Assembly: GCA_005878635.1 (NCBI GenBank)
Contig: VBLS01000006.1
Coordinates: forward strand, 1-20,295
DNA length: 20,295 nucleotides
Direction: 5' to 3'
Source of the DNA: Methanobacteriota archaeon
GTDB taxonomy: Archaea > Thermoplasmatota > Thermoplasmata > RBG-16-68-12
In this document: piece after piece, positions 7,426 through 13,046 of the stretch
How positions within the stretch are numbered: position 1 is the first letter of the stretch
Layout of the letters: the number at the start of each line of letters is the position of its first letter
The notes under the pieces: generated by a model
What the model saw: the letters and a program-made list of their open reading frames with translations, nothing else
Database searches by the model: none
What the model was told of the DNA's origin: nothing
Translations under genes and position numbers: made by a program

Positions 7426-8244
7426 CTACGCGACCGCCTTGATCCATCCGAGGCGCTTCTTCTTGCTCGCCTCAACGTCCGCCGCGTTCCGGAAGGACGA
7501 TTCCGCCTCGGCGAGGTAGTCGACCGCGAGACGGAGTCCCTCCCGCGTCGGAGCTCTGACGTCGACGCCGGCCTTCATCAGCTGCTGACGCACGATCGGC
7601 ATCGCGGCTTCGTGGCCGCCCATGACATCGCAGAAATCCATGACGATCTGATCGGCCACGACGATGAACTCGTGGGCCGCCTCCTCGACGGCCTGGCGCG
7701 CGGACAACTTCGCGTCCAGGTCGGAGACAATCGATTTCGCGAGGGCGAGGAATCCGACCTCTACGTTCAGTCCGGTCTTCGCGGAGCTGAGGAACCCGGG
7801 GACCCCGAGCACGTCCTTGAGATCGTCGAGGGCCTCTTGCGCGTTGCGGCGGGAATCCGATAGGTCGACCTTGTTGCCGACCACGACGAGCGGCATGGCC
7901 TCGGTGACGGACATGAGGTGCGGGATCCAATAGTCTTGAAGGCTCTCCGAGGTCTCCTGGCGGGTGACATCGTAGATGAGAAGGGCGCCTTTCGCGCCTT
8001 GGAATGAACTCTCCTGGATGCCTTTGTATCCTTTCTGGCCCAGGACATCCCAAATCATGAACGTCAGGTCGGTCACCTTGCCGGGCGATTCGAGGCGCAG
8101 GTCCTTCTTCGTGACCTTGGTCCCGATCGTGGTGATGTAGTCGTCCGAGAACTTGTCCACCACGAAGCGACGAATGAGGCTGGTTTTGCCGACGGCACCA
8201 TCGCCGAGGAGCAAGATTTTTCGCTTGATGTGGTCGTCGACCAT
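7426..8244 (-). CDS. Ras-like small GTPase with a C-terminal helical extension
   Basis: All five G motifs are present in the 272-residue product: G1 GDGAVGKTS (14-22), G2 threonine in TIG (39), G3 DVLGQ (65-69), G4 NKVD (123-126) and G5 SAK (153-155). It belongs to the Ras/Rab/Rag-like superfamily known in archaea as well as eukaryotes. After the G domain (about 1-172) come roughly 100 charged helical residues, longer than a minimal Rab. No C-terminal cysteine for prenylation is present. The ATG at 8244 lies 32 nt from a TATA box; the GTG at 8271 falls almost on that box and is unlikely. Effectors cannot be predicted. No roadblock-domain partner lies nearby. Confidence 0.88.
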   Translation of the reverse strand: MVDDHIKRKILLLGDGAVGKTSLIRRFVVDKFSDDYITTIGTKVTKKDLRLESPGKVTDLTFMIWDVLGQKGYKGIQESSFQGAKGALLIYDVTRQETSESLQDYWIPHLMSVTEAMPLVVVGNKVDLSDSRRNAQEALDDLKDVLGVPGFLSSAKTGLNVEVGFLALAKSIVSDLDAKLSARQAVEEAAHEFIVVADQIVMDFCDVMGGHEAAMPIVRQQLMKAGVDVRAPTREGLRLAVDYLAEAESSFRNAADVEASKKKRLGWIKAVA

Positions 8245-8273
8245 CGCGTTGCCGCTCCATGCCTGGGCCACGC

Positions 8274-8279
8274 TTATAA
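8274..8279 (-). promoter_or_regulatory. TATA box of the GTPase gene
   Basis: On the minus strand this reads TTATAA within CGTTATAAGCG, 32 nt before ATG 8244. The 143-nt gap up to the PP-loop gene end at 8388 holds only this recognisable signal. Confidence 0.55.
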
Positions 8280-8387
8280 CGCTTGCTGGCTCAATGTCAG
8301 GCTTGCGAATAGGTTCCGTGCCATCGCTGAATTTTGCCTACGGACTCTCCGAAAACAGCCGACTTGCCGAACCGGTCGCGTCTTATT

Positions 8388-8984
8388 TCAGTCCTCGGAA
8401 AGGTGCCCGATTCCGGAACCGTCGGCGGGGGATCGATGAGCCCCTCGGGCCCATTCTTCTGGGAGGCCCAAAGAAATCGACGCCTCGACGAGGACGGGTC
8501 GCGACAAGTTCCGACCCCGCGCGCTGTCGATGATCGGACTCTCGACGCGCCACGCGCGAAGCATCCTCTTGATGGAGGGATCCGTCTTCGGGAGTCCGAA
8601 GCCGGACAAGAGCACGGCTCCCCGATGTCGGTCCACGACCGCGTAGATCGGGGTCAACGTCTGCAGGGAGTTCGTGGACATCGTGGGGTCCAAGGCTCGC
8701 ATCCCTTCCAGATGCCTTCGAACGATTTCTCGATCGAGGATGACCGATTCAACCCGAAAGTCAAAGTGTTGCTTCGCGGCATTCGCCGCGCGGGCGTCGG
8801 GAGAATCGGGAGTTCCCGCGACGAGACAGATCAGGTCGCACCGTTTCCGAGCGACCGTCGCGAGGAGGGTACTGGTCAACCCGCCGGAAAACGCGAGGGA
8901 CACGCGGTCGTCCCGGGGTACGAGTTCTTCGATGCGATCCTCGAGTCGCCGGAGGAATCCGCGCACCTCGCGGGATGTCCCCAT
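8388..8984 (-). CDS. PP-loop ATPase, asparagine-synthase-like
   Basis: The 198-residue product has the N-type ATP pyrophosphatase loop near its start, LAFSGGLTST (about 30-39), and then an alpha/beta Rossmann-like pattern. The family motif is SGGxDS; here the aspartate position is threonine. It most resembles the synthetase domain of asparagine synthase, but lacks a glutaminase domain and is shorter. Such proteins adenylate a carbonyl group and transfer nitrogen or sulfur, and several modify tRNA. The ATG begins 4 nt after the GlyRS stop, so both are probably one transcript. Coupling to GlyRS hints at a tRNA or amino-acid role, which is inference only. Confidence 0.7.
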   Translation of the reverse strand: MGTSREVRGFLRRLEDRIEELVPRDDRVSLAFSGGLTSTLLATVARKRCDLICLVAGTPDSPDARAANAAKQHFDFRVESVILDREIVRRHLEGMRALDPTMSTNSLQTLTPIYAVVDRHRGAVLLSGFGLPKTDPSIKRMLRAWRVESPIIDSARGRNLSRPVLVEASISLGLPEEWARGAHRSPADGSGIGHLSED

Positions 8985-8988
8985 CGGA

Positions 8989-10473
8989 TCACGCGGGGAA
9001 CGTCGCTTCGCCGGAGAGGAGCCGCTCGAGGGTGTTGGGCAGTTCAGGCTCCAGGACGCGGAACTGTTTTTGGGAATCCCGCTCGCGCACCGTCACGCCT
9101 TTCCCCTCGAGGGTTTCGTGATCGACGGTGACCGAGAACGGCGTCCCGATTTCGTCGATTCGCGCGTAGCGTCGCCCGATCGACCCGGAGTCATCGTAGA
9201 AGGCGGCGATCCGTTTTCGCAGCGTCGCCCACAGGGCCTCGGCCCGTTCCGGGATTCCGTCCTTGTTGACCAGGGGGAACACGGCGACCGGGACGGGGGC
9301 GACCCGCGCGGGCAAGCGCAAGACGACGCGGTCCCCTTTCGCATAGGAGAGATCGAGGAGGGCCCAGACGTTCCGATCGACGCCGAACGAAAGCTCGAGC
9401 ACGTGGGGCACGAGCTTCGTGGCCCCGACTGTCACCGATTGCTTCGCGTGAGATCCGGCCTCGTGTCCTTTCAAGTCGTGGTCCGTCCGATAATGGACGC
9501 CGCCGACCTCCTTGAATCCCCCGAGGCTCTCCTGCCGCACCTGGATGTCGAAGTGAATCTTGTTGTAGAATGCGCGTTCCTTGTCGTCCAGTTCGGCCAA
9601 CCGGAAGGCGTCCCTCGGAATGCGGAGGGTGTCGAGGTAGAACCGCTGGACCTGCACGAGGTGCCACACGTACCAGGAGGGCAACCCTCGAGTGACGAGG
9701 TCCTTCGCGGGGATCTCGAGGGCCCCCGAGCTGTCCTTCTCCGCCGCCCACGCGATGCGGACGGGGACCGAGGCGATCGCATCGAAGGGCAACGCGTCGC
9801 CGAACGTCGCGGGATCGAAGAAGATCTGGAGTTCCGCCTGGAGAAATTCCCGCATCCGGTAGGCCCCCTGTCGCGGACTGATTTCGTTCCGGTAGGCGCG
9901 ACCGACGATGGCCAATCCCATCGGGAGCTTTCGGCGGAGGGCCTCGAACTCGCGCTTGAAGTTCAGGAACACCCCCTGTGCGGTCTCGGGCCGCAAGTAG
10001 GCCCGATCCTTCCCGGTCGGACCAATTCCGACGGGAAACATCATATTGAACTCGCGGGACGGACCTAGGACGCCTTTGCAATTCGGGCATCGGATCTTGA
10101 GCTCCTGAATCCGGGCGTCGATCTCCTGCGCCGTGAGCCCTTCTTCCTCCTGATGGGTCGCGGCCTCGAGGAGTTGGTCGCCGCGATACGACTCGCCGCA
10201 GCGCGTGCAGGTGACCAAGATGTCGGTGAAGTGGTCAACGTGACCGCTTGCCTTCAGCGCCGCCTCCGGGAGGATCGTCGTCGTGTCGATGAGGTGGTAG
10301 TTGTCGCTCAGGCCGAGGAACGACTCGACCCATACGTCCTCCCAGTGCCGGCGGAGGAGGACGCCGTTGTGGCCGTAGTCATAGAAGCCTGCGAATCCGC
10401 CGTACAAGTCCACGGCCGGCCAGATGAACCCGCGGCGCACGGACAACGACAGGACGTCCTCATAGGAGGCCAT
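8989..10473 (-). CDS. glyS: Glycyl-tRNA synthetase, archaeal/eukaryotic alpha2 type
   Basis: The 494-residue class II synthetase charges tRNA-Gly with glycine in the cytoplasm. The N-terminus (SVRRGFIWPAVDLYGGFAGFYDYG) is typical. A zinc-type pair CTRCGE and CPNCKG sits in the insertion at about 88-135. RPETAQGVFLNF precedes motif 2 (RNEISPRQG, about 196-204), and motif 3 is GVDRNVWALL. The C-terminal anticodon-binding domain begins near PVPVAVFPLVNKDG. Length is somewhat short for the family but complete. ATG 10473 lies 28 nt from a TATA box, so it is leaderless. It leads an operon with the PP-loop ATPase. Confidence 0.95.
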   Translation of the reverse strand: MASYEDVLSLSVRRGFIWPAVDLYGGFAGFYDYGHNGVLLRRHWEDVWVESFLGLSDNYHLIDTTTILPEAALKASGHVDHFTDILVTCTRCGESYRGDQLLEAATHQEEEGLTAQEIDARIQELKIRCPNCKGVLGPSREFNMMFPVGIGPTGKDRAYLRPETAQGVFLNFKREFEALRRKLPMGLAIVGRAYRNEISPRQGAYRMREFLQAELQIFFDPATFGDALPFDAIASVPVRIAWAAEKDSSGALEIPAKDLVTRGLPSWYVWHLVQVQRFYLDTLRIPRDAFRLAELDDKERAFYNKIHFDIQVRQESLGGFKEVGGVHYRTDHDLKGHEAGSHAKQSVTVGATKLVPHVLELSFGVDRNVWALLDLSYAKGDRVVLRLPARVAPVPVAVFPLVNKDGIPERAEALWATLRKRIAAFYDDSGSIGRRYARIDEIGTPFSVTVDHETLEGKGVTVRERDSQKQFRVLEPELPNTLERLLSGEATFPA

Positions 10474-10497
10474 CGCGGGCCCGAAGGGGAGGTCCGA

Positions 10498-10504
10498 TGA
10501 TAAA
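10498..10504 (-). promoter_or_regulatory. TATA box of the glyS operon
   Basis: The minus strand reads TTTATCA, centred 28 nt before ATG 10473. It lies in the 81-nt gap after the amidohydrolase gene. Confidence 0.55.
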
Positions 10505-10554
10505 GGATGGGGTGCGTGAGGTTTCGCGTCGACTCCGCAGAAGGCGATCGGGAT

Positions 10555-11667
10555 CTAGGATGACCGTCGACGGCGCGGGGGCTGTGGCATCACCGCCCCC
10601 TTGCCGGGCCACAGGACGCCTCCTGAGACCACGAGGCTCACATCGCTCGCGGAGGCGCGCATCATGGACGCGAACCCGCTCGTCCCTCCTGGGAGGTCGA
10701 GCACAACGAGGTCGGCTCGCTCTCCGACGCGGATCCCGACGGACGCCTTCGGATCCTCGAGACGTCGCGCCCGCAACGCCATCTCAAATATCGCTTTCGC
10801 GGAGACGCCGCCTTTCAGTCGCCCGATTCGGTACGCGAACTCCATTTCCCGCAACATCGACGGCGTGTTGATCATTGCATTGTCGGTCCCGAGGTGGAGC
10901 TCCACGCCGGCTCGGAGGAGCCGTGGAATATCGGGAGTCATCCCGAAGAATGCGTTGGAGCGCGGGCAAAGCACGATCGGCACACCGGCCTCCGCGCAAC
11001 GCGCCAGATCTGCGTCGGTCGCTTGGACCATGTGGACGAGGAAGGCCGGGGACAGGTCGAGGACCTTGTCGATATCTTCGCGGATTCGCTCCGAGCAGTG
11101 GATGGCGAACATCTTTCGCTCCCGTCGAACATGCGCGGCGAGTTTTCCGAGTTGATCGGAGGGCCAATCGACATACGAGCTGACGGCGACCCCATCCGAC
11201 GCGCGTAGAATCGCGGAGACCTCCTTCGCGTCGTACGCGAGAGCCGCGGGCCGACCTAGGGCGGTTCCCTGGAGCGGCATCGCCGCAAGGGCCGCATAGA
11301 GGAGTTTGAGTCCTTTGAGCCCGCCCTCCCGAAAGTCGGAGAACCCGGTCGTCCCGGTCCGGAGCATCGTCGCCATCGCGCGGCGCATCGCGGCGACGAC
11401 CGCGCCGTCCTTGGCCTTCGCGAGGATCCTATGCTTCAGCCCATGGGGAGGAGCGACGAGCTCTTCGATGGTCCCTCGGAGTTCCTGCGTAACGAGGGCG
11501 TCCCCCAAGTGCGTGTGGGCGTTCCACAGGCCGGGGACGATCAGGCCGGTCGCGATTACGTTGCGGGCCCTCCCTTGCCGGACTTCGACGATGACGTCGT
11601 CCTCCCAACCGATCGTCCCGTCGCGGAACCTCCGTCCGTCGTAGAACCAACCCGCGACCCGTTGCAC
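10555..11667 (-). CDS. Amidohydrolase-superfamily deaminase/hydrolase (TRZ/ATZ type)
   Basis: The product, about 370 residues, has the metal-dependent amidohydrolase pattern: the N-terminal small beta domain, then IVPGLWNAHTHLGD with the HxH pair, a third histidine in FAIHCSE, a fourth in FLVHMVQ, and the catalytic aspartate in LHLGTDN. The C-terminal composite domain reads GIRVGERADLVVLDLP. Relatives deaminate guanine, S-adenosylhomocysteine or related nucleosides, or hydrolyse triazines; the exact substrate is not clear. GTG 11667 lies 27 nt from the TATA box centre and suits a leaderless start. The earlier GTG at 11682 would lie only 12 nt from the box. No neighbouring pathway genes identify the substrate. 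Confidence 0.85.
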   Translation of the reverse strand: MQRVAGWFYDGRRFRDGTIGWEDDVIVEVRQGRARNVIATGLIVPGLWNAHTHLGDALVTQELRGTIEELVAPPHGLKHRILAKAKDGAVVAAMRRAMATMLRTGTTGFSDFREGGLKGLKLLYAALAAMPLQGTALGRPAALAYDAKEVSAILRASDGVAVSSYVDWPSDQLGKLAAHVRRERKMFAIHCSERIREDIDKVLDLSPAFLVHMVQATDADLARCAEAGVPIVLCPRSNAFFGMTPDIPRLLRAGVELHLGTDNAMINTPSMLREMEFAYRIGRLKGGVSAKAIFEMALRARRLEDPKASVGIRVGERADLVVLDLPGGTSGFASMMRASASDVSLVVSGGVLWPGKGAVMPQPPRRRRSS

Positions 11668-11691
11668 ATTCGCGCGAACCACCGAATCGCC

Positions 11692-11697
11692 TTAAAT
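11692..11697 (-). promoter_or_regulatory. TATA box of the amidohydrolase gene
   Basis: The minus strand reads ATTTAA, centred about 27 nt before GTG 11667. It borders a perfect inverted repeat (11698-11711). Confidence 0.5.
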
Positions 11698-11711
11698 GTT
11701 GGCGGGCCAAC
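11698..11711. promoter_or_regulatory. Perfect inverted repeat between divergent promoters (possible operator)
   Basis: GTTGGC-GG-GCCAAC forms a perfect 6-bp palindrome with a 2-bp centre, directly upstream of the amidohydrolase TATA box. It is about 20 bp from the tRNA-Thr promoter on the other strand. Operator function is inferred from position and symmetry. Confidence 0.35.
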
Positions 11712-11728
11712 ACCGAGCGGCCTCGGAA

Positions 11729-11736
11729 TCTTTATG
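11729..11736 (+). promoter_or_regulatory. TATA box of the interrupted tRNA-Thr gene
   Basis: TCTTTATG is centred 30 nt before the first tRNA nucleotide at 11763, so the 5' half keeps a plausible promoter. Confidence 0.5.
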
Positions 11737-11762
11737 GCGTGGGAGCTTTTCCTCGCGGTTGC

Positions 11763-11801
11763 GCCACCGTAGCTCAGCCGGTTAGAGCGGCAGTTTCGTA
11801 A
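11763..11801 (+). tRNA. 5' half of interrupted tRNA-Thr(CGU)
   Basis: Canonical 5' tRNA structure: acceptor strand GCCACCG, TA at positions 8-9, D-stem GCTC/GAGC with loop AGCCGGTTA (G18-G19 present), anticodon stem GCAGT and loop TTCGTAA with anticodon CGT. The 3' anticodon strand ACTGC does not follow; the sequence switches to TTTGTCCGAAC at 11802. No matching 3' half exists in the next 1.1 kb. The matching one is at 12946-12980, whose CGGTGGC pairs perfectly with this acceptor strand. As it stands the gene cannot give a tRNA. Excision of the insert would restore a complete 74-nt gene. Confidence 0.85.
11791..11801 (+). repeat. Left 11-bp direct repeat (attL core)
   Basis: CAGTTTCGTAA recurs at 12935-12945. 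The flanking bases differ (G before and T after here; A before and A after on the right), so the identity is exactly 11 bp. It covers part of the 5' anticodon stem and the whole anticodon loop. Confidence 0.75.
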
Positions 11802-12101
11802 TTTGTCCGAACGGTTCCTTCAAGTCTTTTCCCTCCTGACGGACTCATTCTCGGAAGTCGAAATGTCACAGGTCAATGTGAGGATCCCTCCGCGAGTCCC
11901 GAAGCCGAAGGCCGCGGGCCTGATCTTGCCGCGGAGGTTCGTGCGGCGGCTCCTGGTGCCCTGACCTAAGGTCGGATGGGTCATTGGGTCGAATAGACCT
12001 TTGCCTCGGATGGCGTCCCATTCTAGTTCCAGGAGGGGCGCCTCGGACCAATGCCGGGTGTATTCTGAAAATAGTTATACTCTCAACACTCTTTTGGAAT
12101 C
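11802..12101. other. 300-nt gene-poor left part of the element
   Basis: No recognised gene. The only notable frame is a 33-residue ORF from ATG 11863 to TGA 11964 with a basic C-terminus (FVRRLLVP). That frame is open leftward through the repeat core, so in an excised circle it would be continuous with sequence from 12836. A TATA-like TTATAC near 12075-12080 serves the next gene. Confidence 0.35.
12073..12081 (+). promoter_or_regulatory. TATA box of the element's membrane-protein gene
   Basis: AGTTATACT is centred 25 nt before ATG 12102, which implies a leaderless transcript and an active promoter inside the element. Confidence 0.55.
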
Positions 12102-12632
12102 ATGGCTGTCGGGATGCACGGAGGCGCCCCTGAGCCACCCGCCCTATCTACCCACCCCATAGACTTTCGCACGGACCCGGACACGATCCGTGCGATATGG
12201 CGCGTCACTGGAGGCTTGCTTATCGTGGCGGGAACTCTGTACCTCGCCACGACCGTCTTGTATTCTGTTGCAGGGAACCTAGGTCGGGCGATGTTCGCGG
12301 CGATTGTGGCCGCGGCTCTTTTCATCGGCGGCACCTCGCTCTTGGCCCAACGCTACTCGGCGGGCCCGGATACCGCCCGCCGGAGCACGGGAATCGTGGG
12401 CCTCGCTATCGGACCAGGGGCTCTAGCCTATTCCCTGCAGAACATCAGCGCAGGACTGGGGAGCGGGACCGATCCTCTCACCCTGGTAAGCGTGGTCAAC
12501 ATGGTCTTGGGATGTGCGCTAGTGGTGAGCGGCGCAACCTCCATTTGGTCGCGACGATACGCGGCGTGGTACCAGCGAAGGTGGGAGAAGTCGCAGCGTC
12601 GCAGGGGCGAGAGGTTGGAGCGGCGCCGTTAG
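12102..12632 (+). CDS. Element-borne four-helix membrane protein
   Basis: No family recognised. The 176-residue product has a polar, proline-rich N-terminus (about 1-32), four hydrophobic segments (about 34-56, 61-82, 97-118, 128-147) and a very basic tail, rich in Arg from about 150 to the end. The basic tail suggests contact with nucleic acid or lipid head groups on the cytoplasmic side; that is inference. It is the only substantial protein gene in the insert, so it is the element's cargo or an accessory factor. Its own TATA box lies at leaderless spacing. Confidence 0.7.
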   Translation: MAVGMHGGAPEPPALSTHPIDFRTDPDTIRAIWRVTGGLLIVAGTLYLATTVLYSVAGNLGRAMFAAIVAAALFIGGTSLLAQRYSAGPDTARRSTGIVGLAIGPGALAYSLQNISAGLGSGTDPLTLVSVVNMVLGCALVVSGATSIWSRRYAAWYQRRWEKSQRRRGERLERRR

Positions 12633-12798
12633 CCGGGCCGCATCTTGGCGCGACGTTCGACCTCGTTCCAGCATGATGGACAATCTCGCTCTAGCTTGGC
12701 GGTGTCATCGGCCGGCGGGTCGTGGAGGACTGGGCCCTCGTCCGGCGGTTCCTCGTGCCGTAGCCTTGATAACCACCGCAGGATTCTGGGCGACTTGC
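12633..12798. other. 166-nt spacer; possible minus-strand zinc-knuckle remnant
   Basis: No plus-strand gene is convincing. On the minus strand a frame ending at 12629 reads an acidic linker and then DCPSCWNEVERRAKMRPG before a TAA. It looks like half a zinc ribbon, but it has no ATG, GTG or TTG start and runs back through the tRNA at 12799-12902. A TATA-like CTTGATAACC (12765-12774) serves that tRNA. Confidence 0.3.
12765..12774 (+). promoter_or_regulatory. TATA-like box of the element-borne tRNA-Thr
   Basis: CTTGATAACC is centred 29 nt before the first tRNA nucleotide at 12799. This is the same spacing as for the interrupted host gene. Confidence 0.45.
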
Positions 12799-12902
12799 GC
12801 CGCCTTAGCTCAGCCCAGCAGAGCGGCAGTTTCGTATGCGCAGGCGGAAGACGCTTGCACCGGAGGAACTGCAGGTCGAGGGAGCAAAGCCCTCAGGCGG
12901 CT
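12799..12902 (+). tRNA. Divergent tRNA-Thr(CGU) with a 30-nt BHB intron, carried by the element
   Basis: All stems pair perfectly: acceptor GCCGCCT/AGGCGGC, D-stem GCTC/GAGC, anticodon stem GCAGT/ACTGC and T-stem GAGGG/CCCTC, with discriminator T. The anticodon is CGT. A 30-nt intron (12837-12866) sits at the standard 37/38 position. Its bulge-helix-bulge is textbook: bulge T36-A37-T, 4-bp helix TTCG with CGGA (one G-T pair), and bulge G-G-A38. A 9-pair hairpin with one mismatch fills the rest. Oddly, the D-loop AGCCCAGCA lacks G18-G19 and the T-loop is AGCAAAG instead of TTCRANN, although C56 and A58 remain. Kept stems with altered loops suggest either a specialised functional tRNA or early decay. 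Confidence 0.75.
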
Positions 12903-12920
12903 CCCCTCAAACTTGTGGGT

Positions 12921-12931
12921 GTGCGGCCAAA
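12921..12931 (-). repeat. Right-end inverted repeat (integrase arm or core-type site)
   Basis: The reverse complement TTTGGCCGCAC matches the left-end TTTGTCCGAAC (11802-11812) at 9 of 11 positions. It lies 3 bp inside the right core repeat. In a circular form the two would flank the core symmetrically, 14 bp apart. Confidence 0.5.
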
Positions 12932-12934
12932 CGA

Positions 12935-12945
12935 CAGTTTCGTAA
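12935..12945 (+). repeat. Right 11-bp direct repeat (attR core)
   Basis: Second copy of CAGTTTCGTAA. The base before it is A, so an anticodon stem formed locally would have an A-C mismatch at pair 27-43. The upstream side is therefore element sequence, not native tRNA. Confidence 0.75.
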
Positions 12946-12980
12946 ACTGCAGGTCCGGGGTTCGAATCCCTGCGGTGGCT
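12946..12980 (+). tRNA. 3' half of interrupted tRNA-Thr(CGU)
   Basis: This reads ACTGC (3' anticodon strand), variable AGGTC, T-stem CGGGG/CCCTG with canonical loop TTCGAAT, acceptor CGGTGGC and discriminator T; no CCA is encoded. The acceptor strand pairs 7 of 7 with the 5' half at 11763. Against the closer element tRNA start (GCCGCCT) it has one mismatch and one G-T pair, so the distant half is its true mate. No D-arm or promoter lies just upstream. Confidence 0.85.
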
Positions 12981-13046
12981 TCGGAGATTCTCGGCGATCG
13001 CAGGCCCCCTCGAAAAGCTCTTGGAACGGGCCGTCTTGCGTTCCCC

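Larger units (their letters stand above)
11802..12945 (+). mobile_element. 1,144-bp element integrated in the tRNA-Thr anticodon loop
   Basis: The insert separates two halves of one canonical tRNA-Thr and is bounded by an 11-bp direct repeat, counting one copy as part of the element. Just inside the ends are imperfect inverted repeats: TTTGTCCGAAC (11802-11812) and the reverse complement of 12921-12931, matching at 9 of 11 positions. The rebuilt empty site GCAGTTTCGTAAACTGC is itself a 7-bp palindrome around CGT, as expected of a tyrosine-recombinase target. Contents are a membrane-protein gene with its own TATA box and a divergent intron-containing tRNA-Thr(CGU). No integrase, replication or transposase gene is recognisable, so it is a satellite mobilised in trans or a deleted remnant. 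Codons such as CTA, TCA and ATA look more frequent here than in the neighbours. Confidence 0.7.

Noticed and set aside
11801..12945. A single 1.1-kb tRNA intron
   Set aside because: A splice site would need a bulge-helix-bulge at the 37/38 junction; the right boundary repeats CAGTTTCGTA instead of providing a pairing strand.
11763..12980. Split tRNA halves joined by trans-splicing, as in Nanoarchaeum
   Set aside because: The trailer after 11801 and the leader before 12946 show no useful complementarity, no BHB can form (nothing before A38 pairs with TTCG), and the 3' half has no clear promoter. The exact 11-bp duplication is better explained by integration.
12799..12980. Element tRNA 5' half spliced to the downstream canonical 3' half (about 108-nt intron)
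   Set aside because: The acceptor stem would have a mismatch and a G-T pair and the BHB would be missing, whereas the local 3' half gives perfect stems and a perfect BHB.
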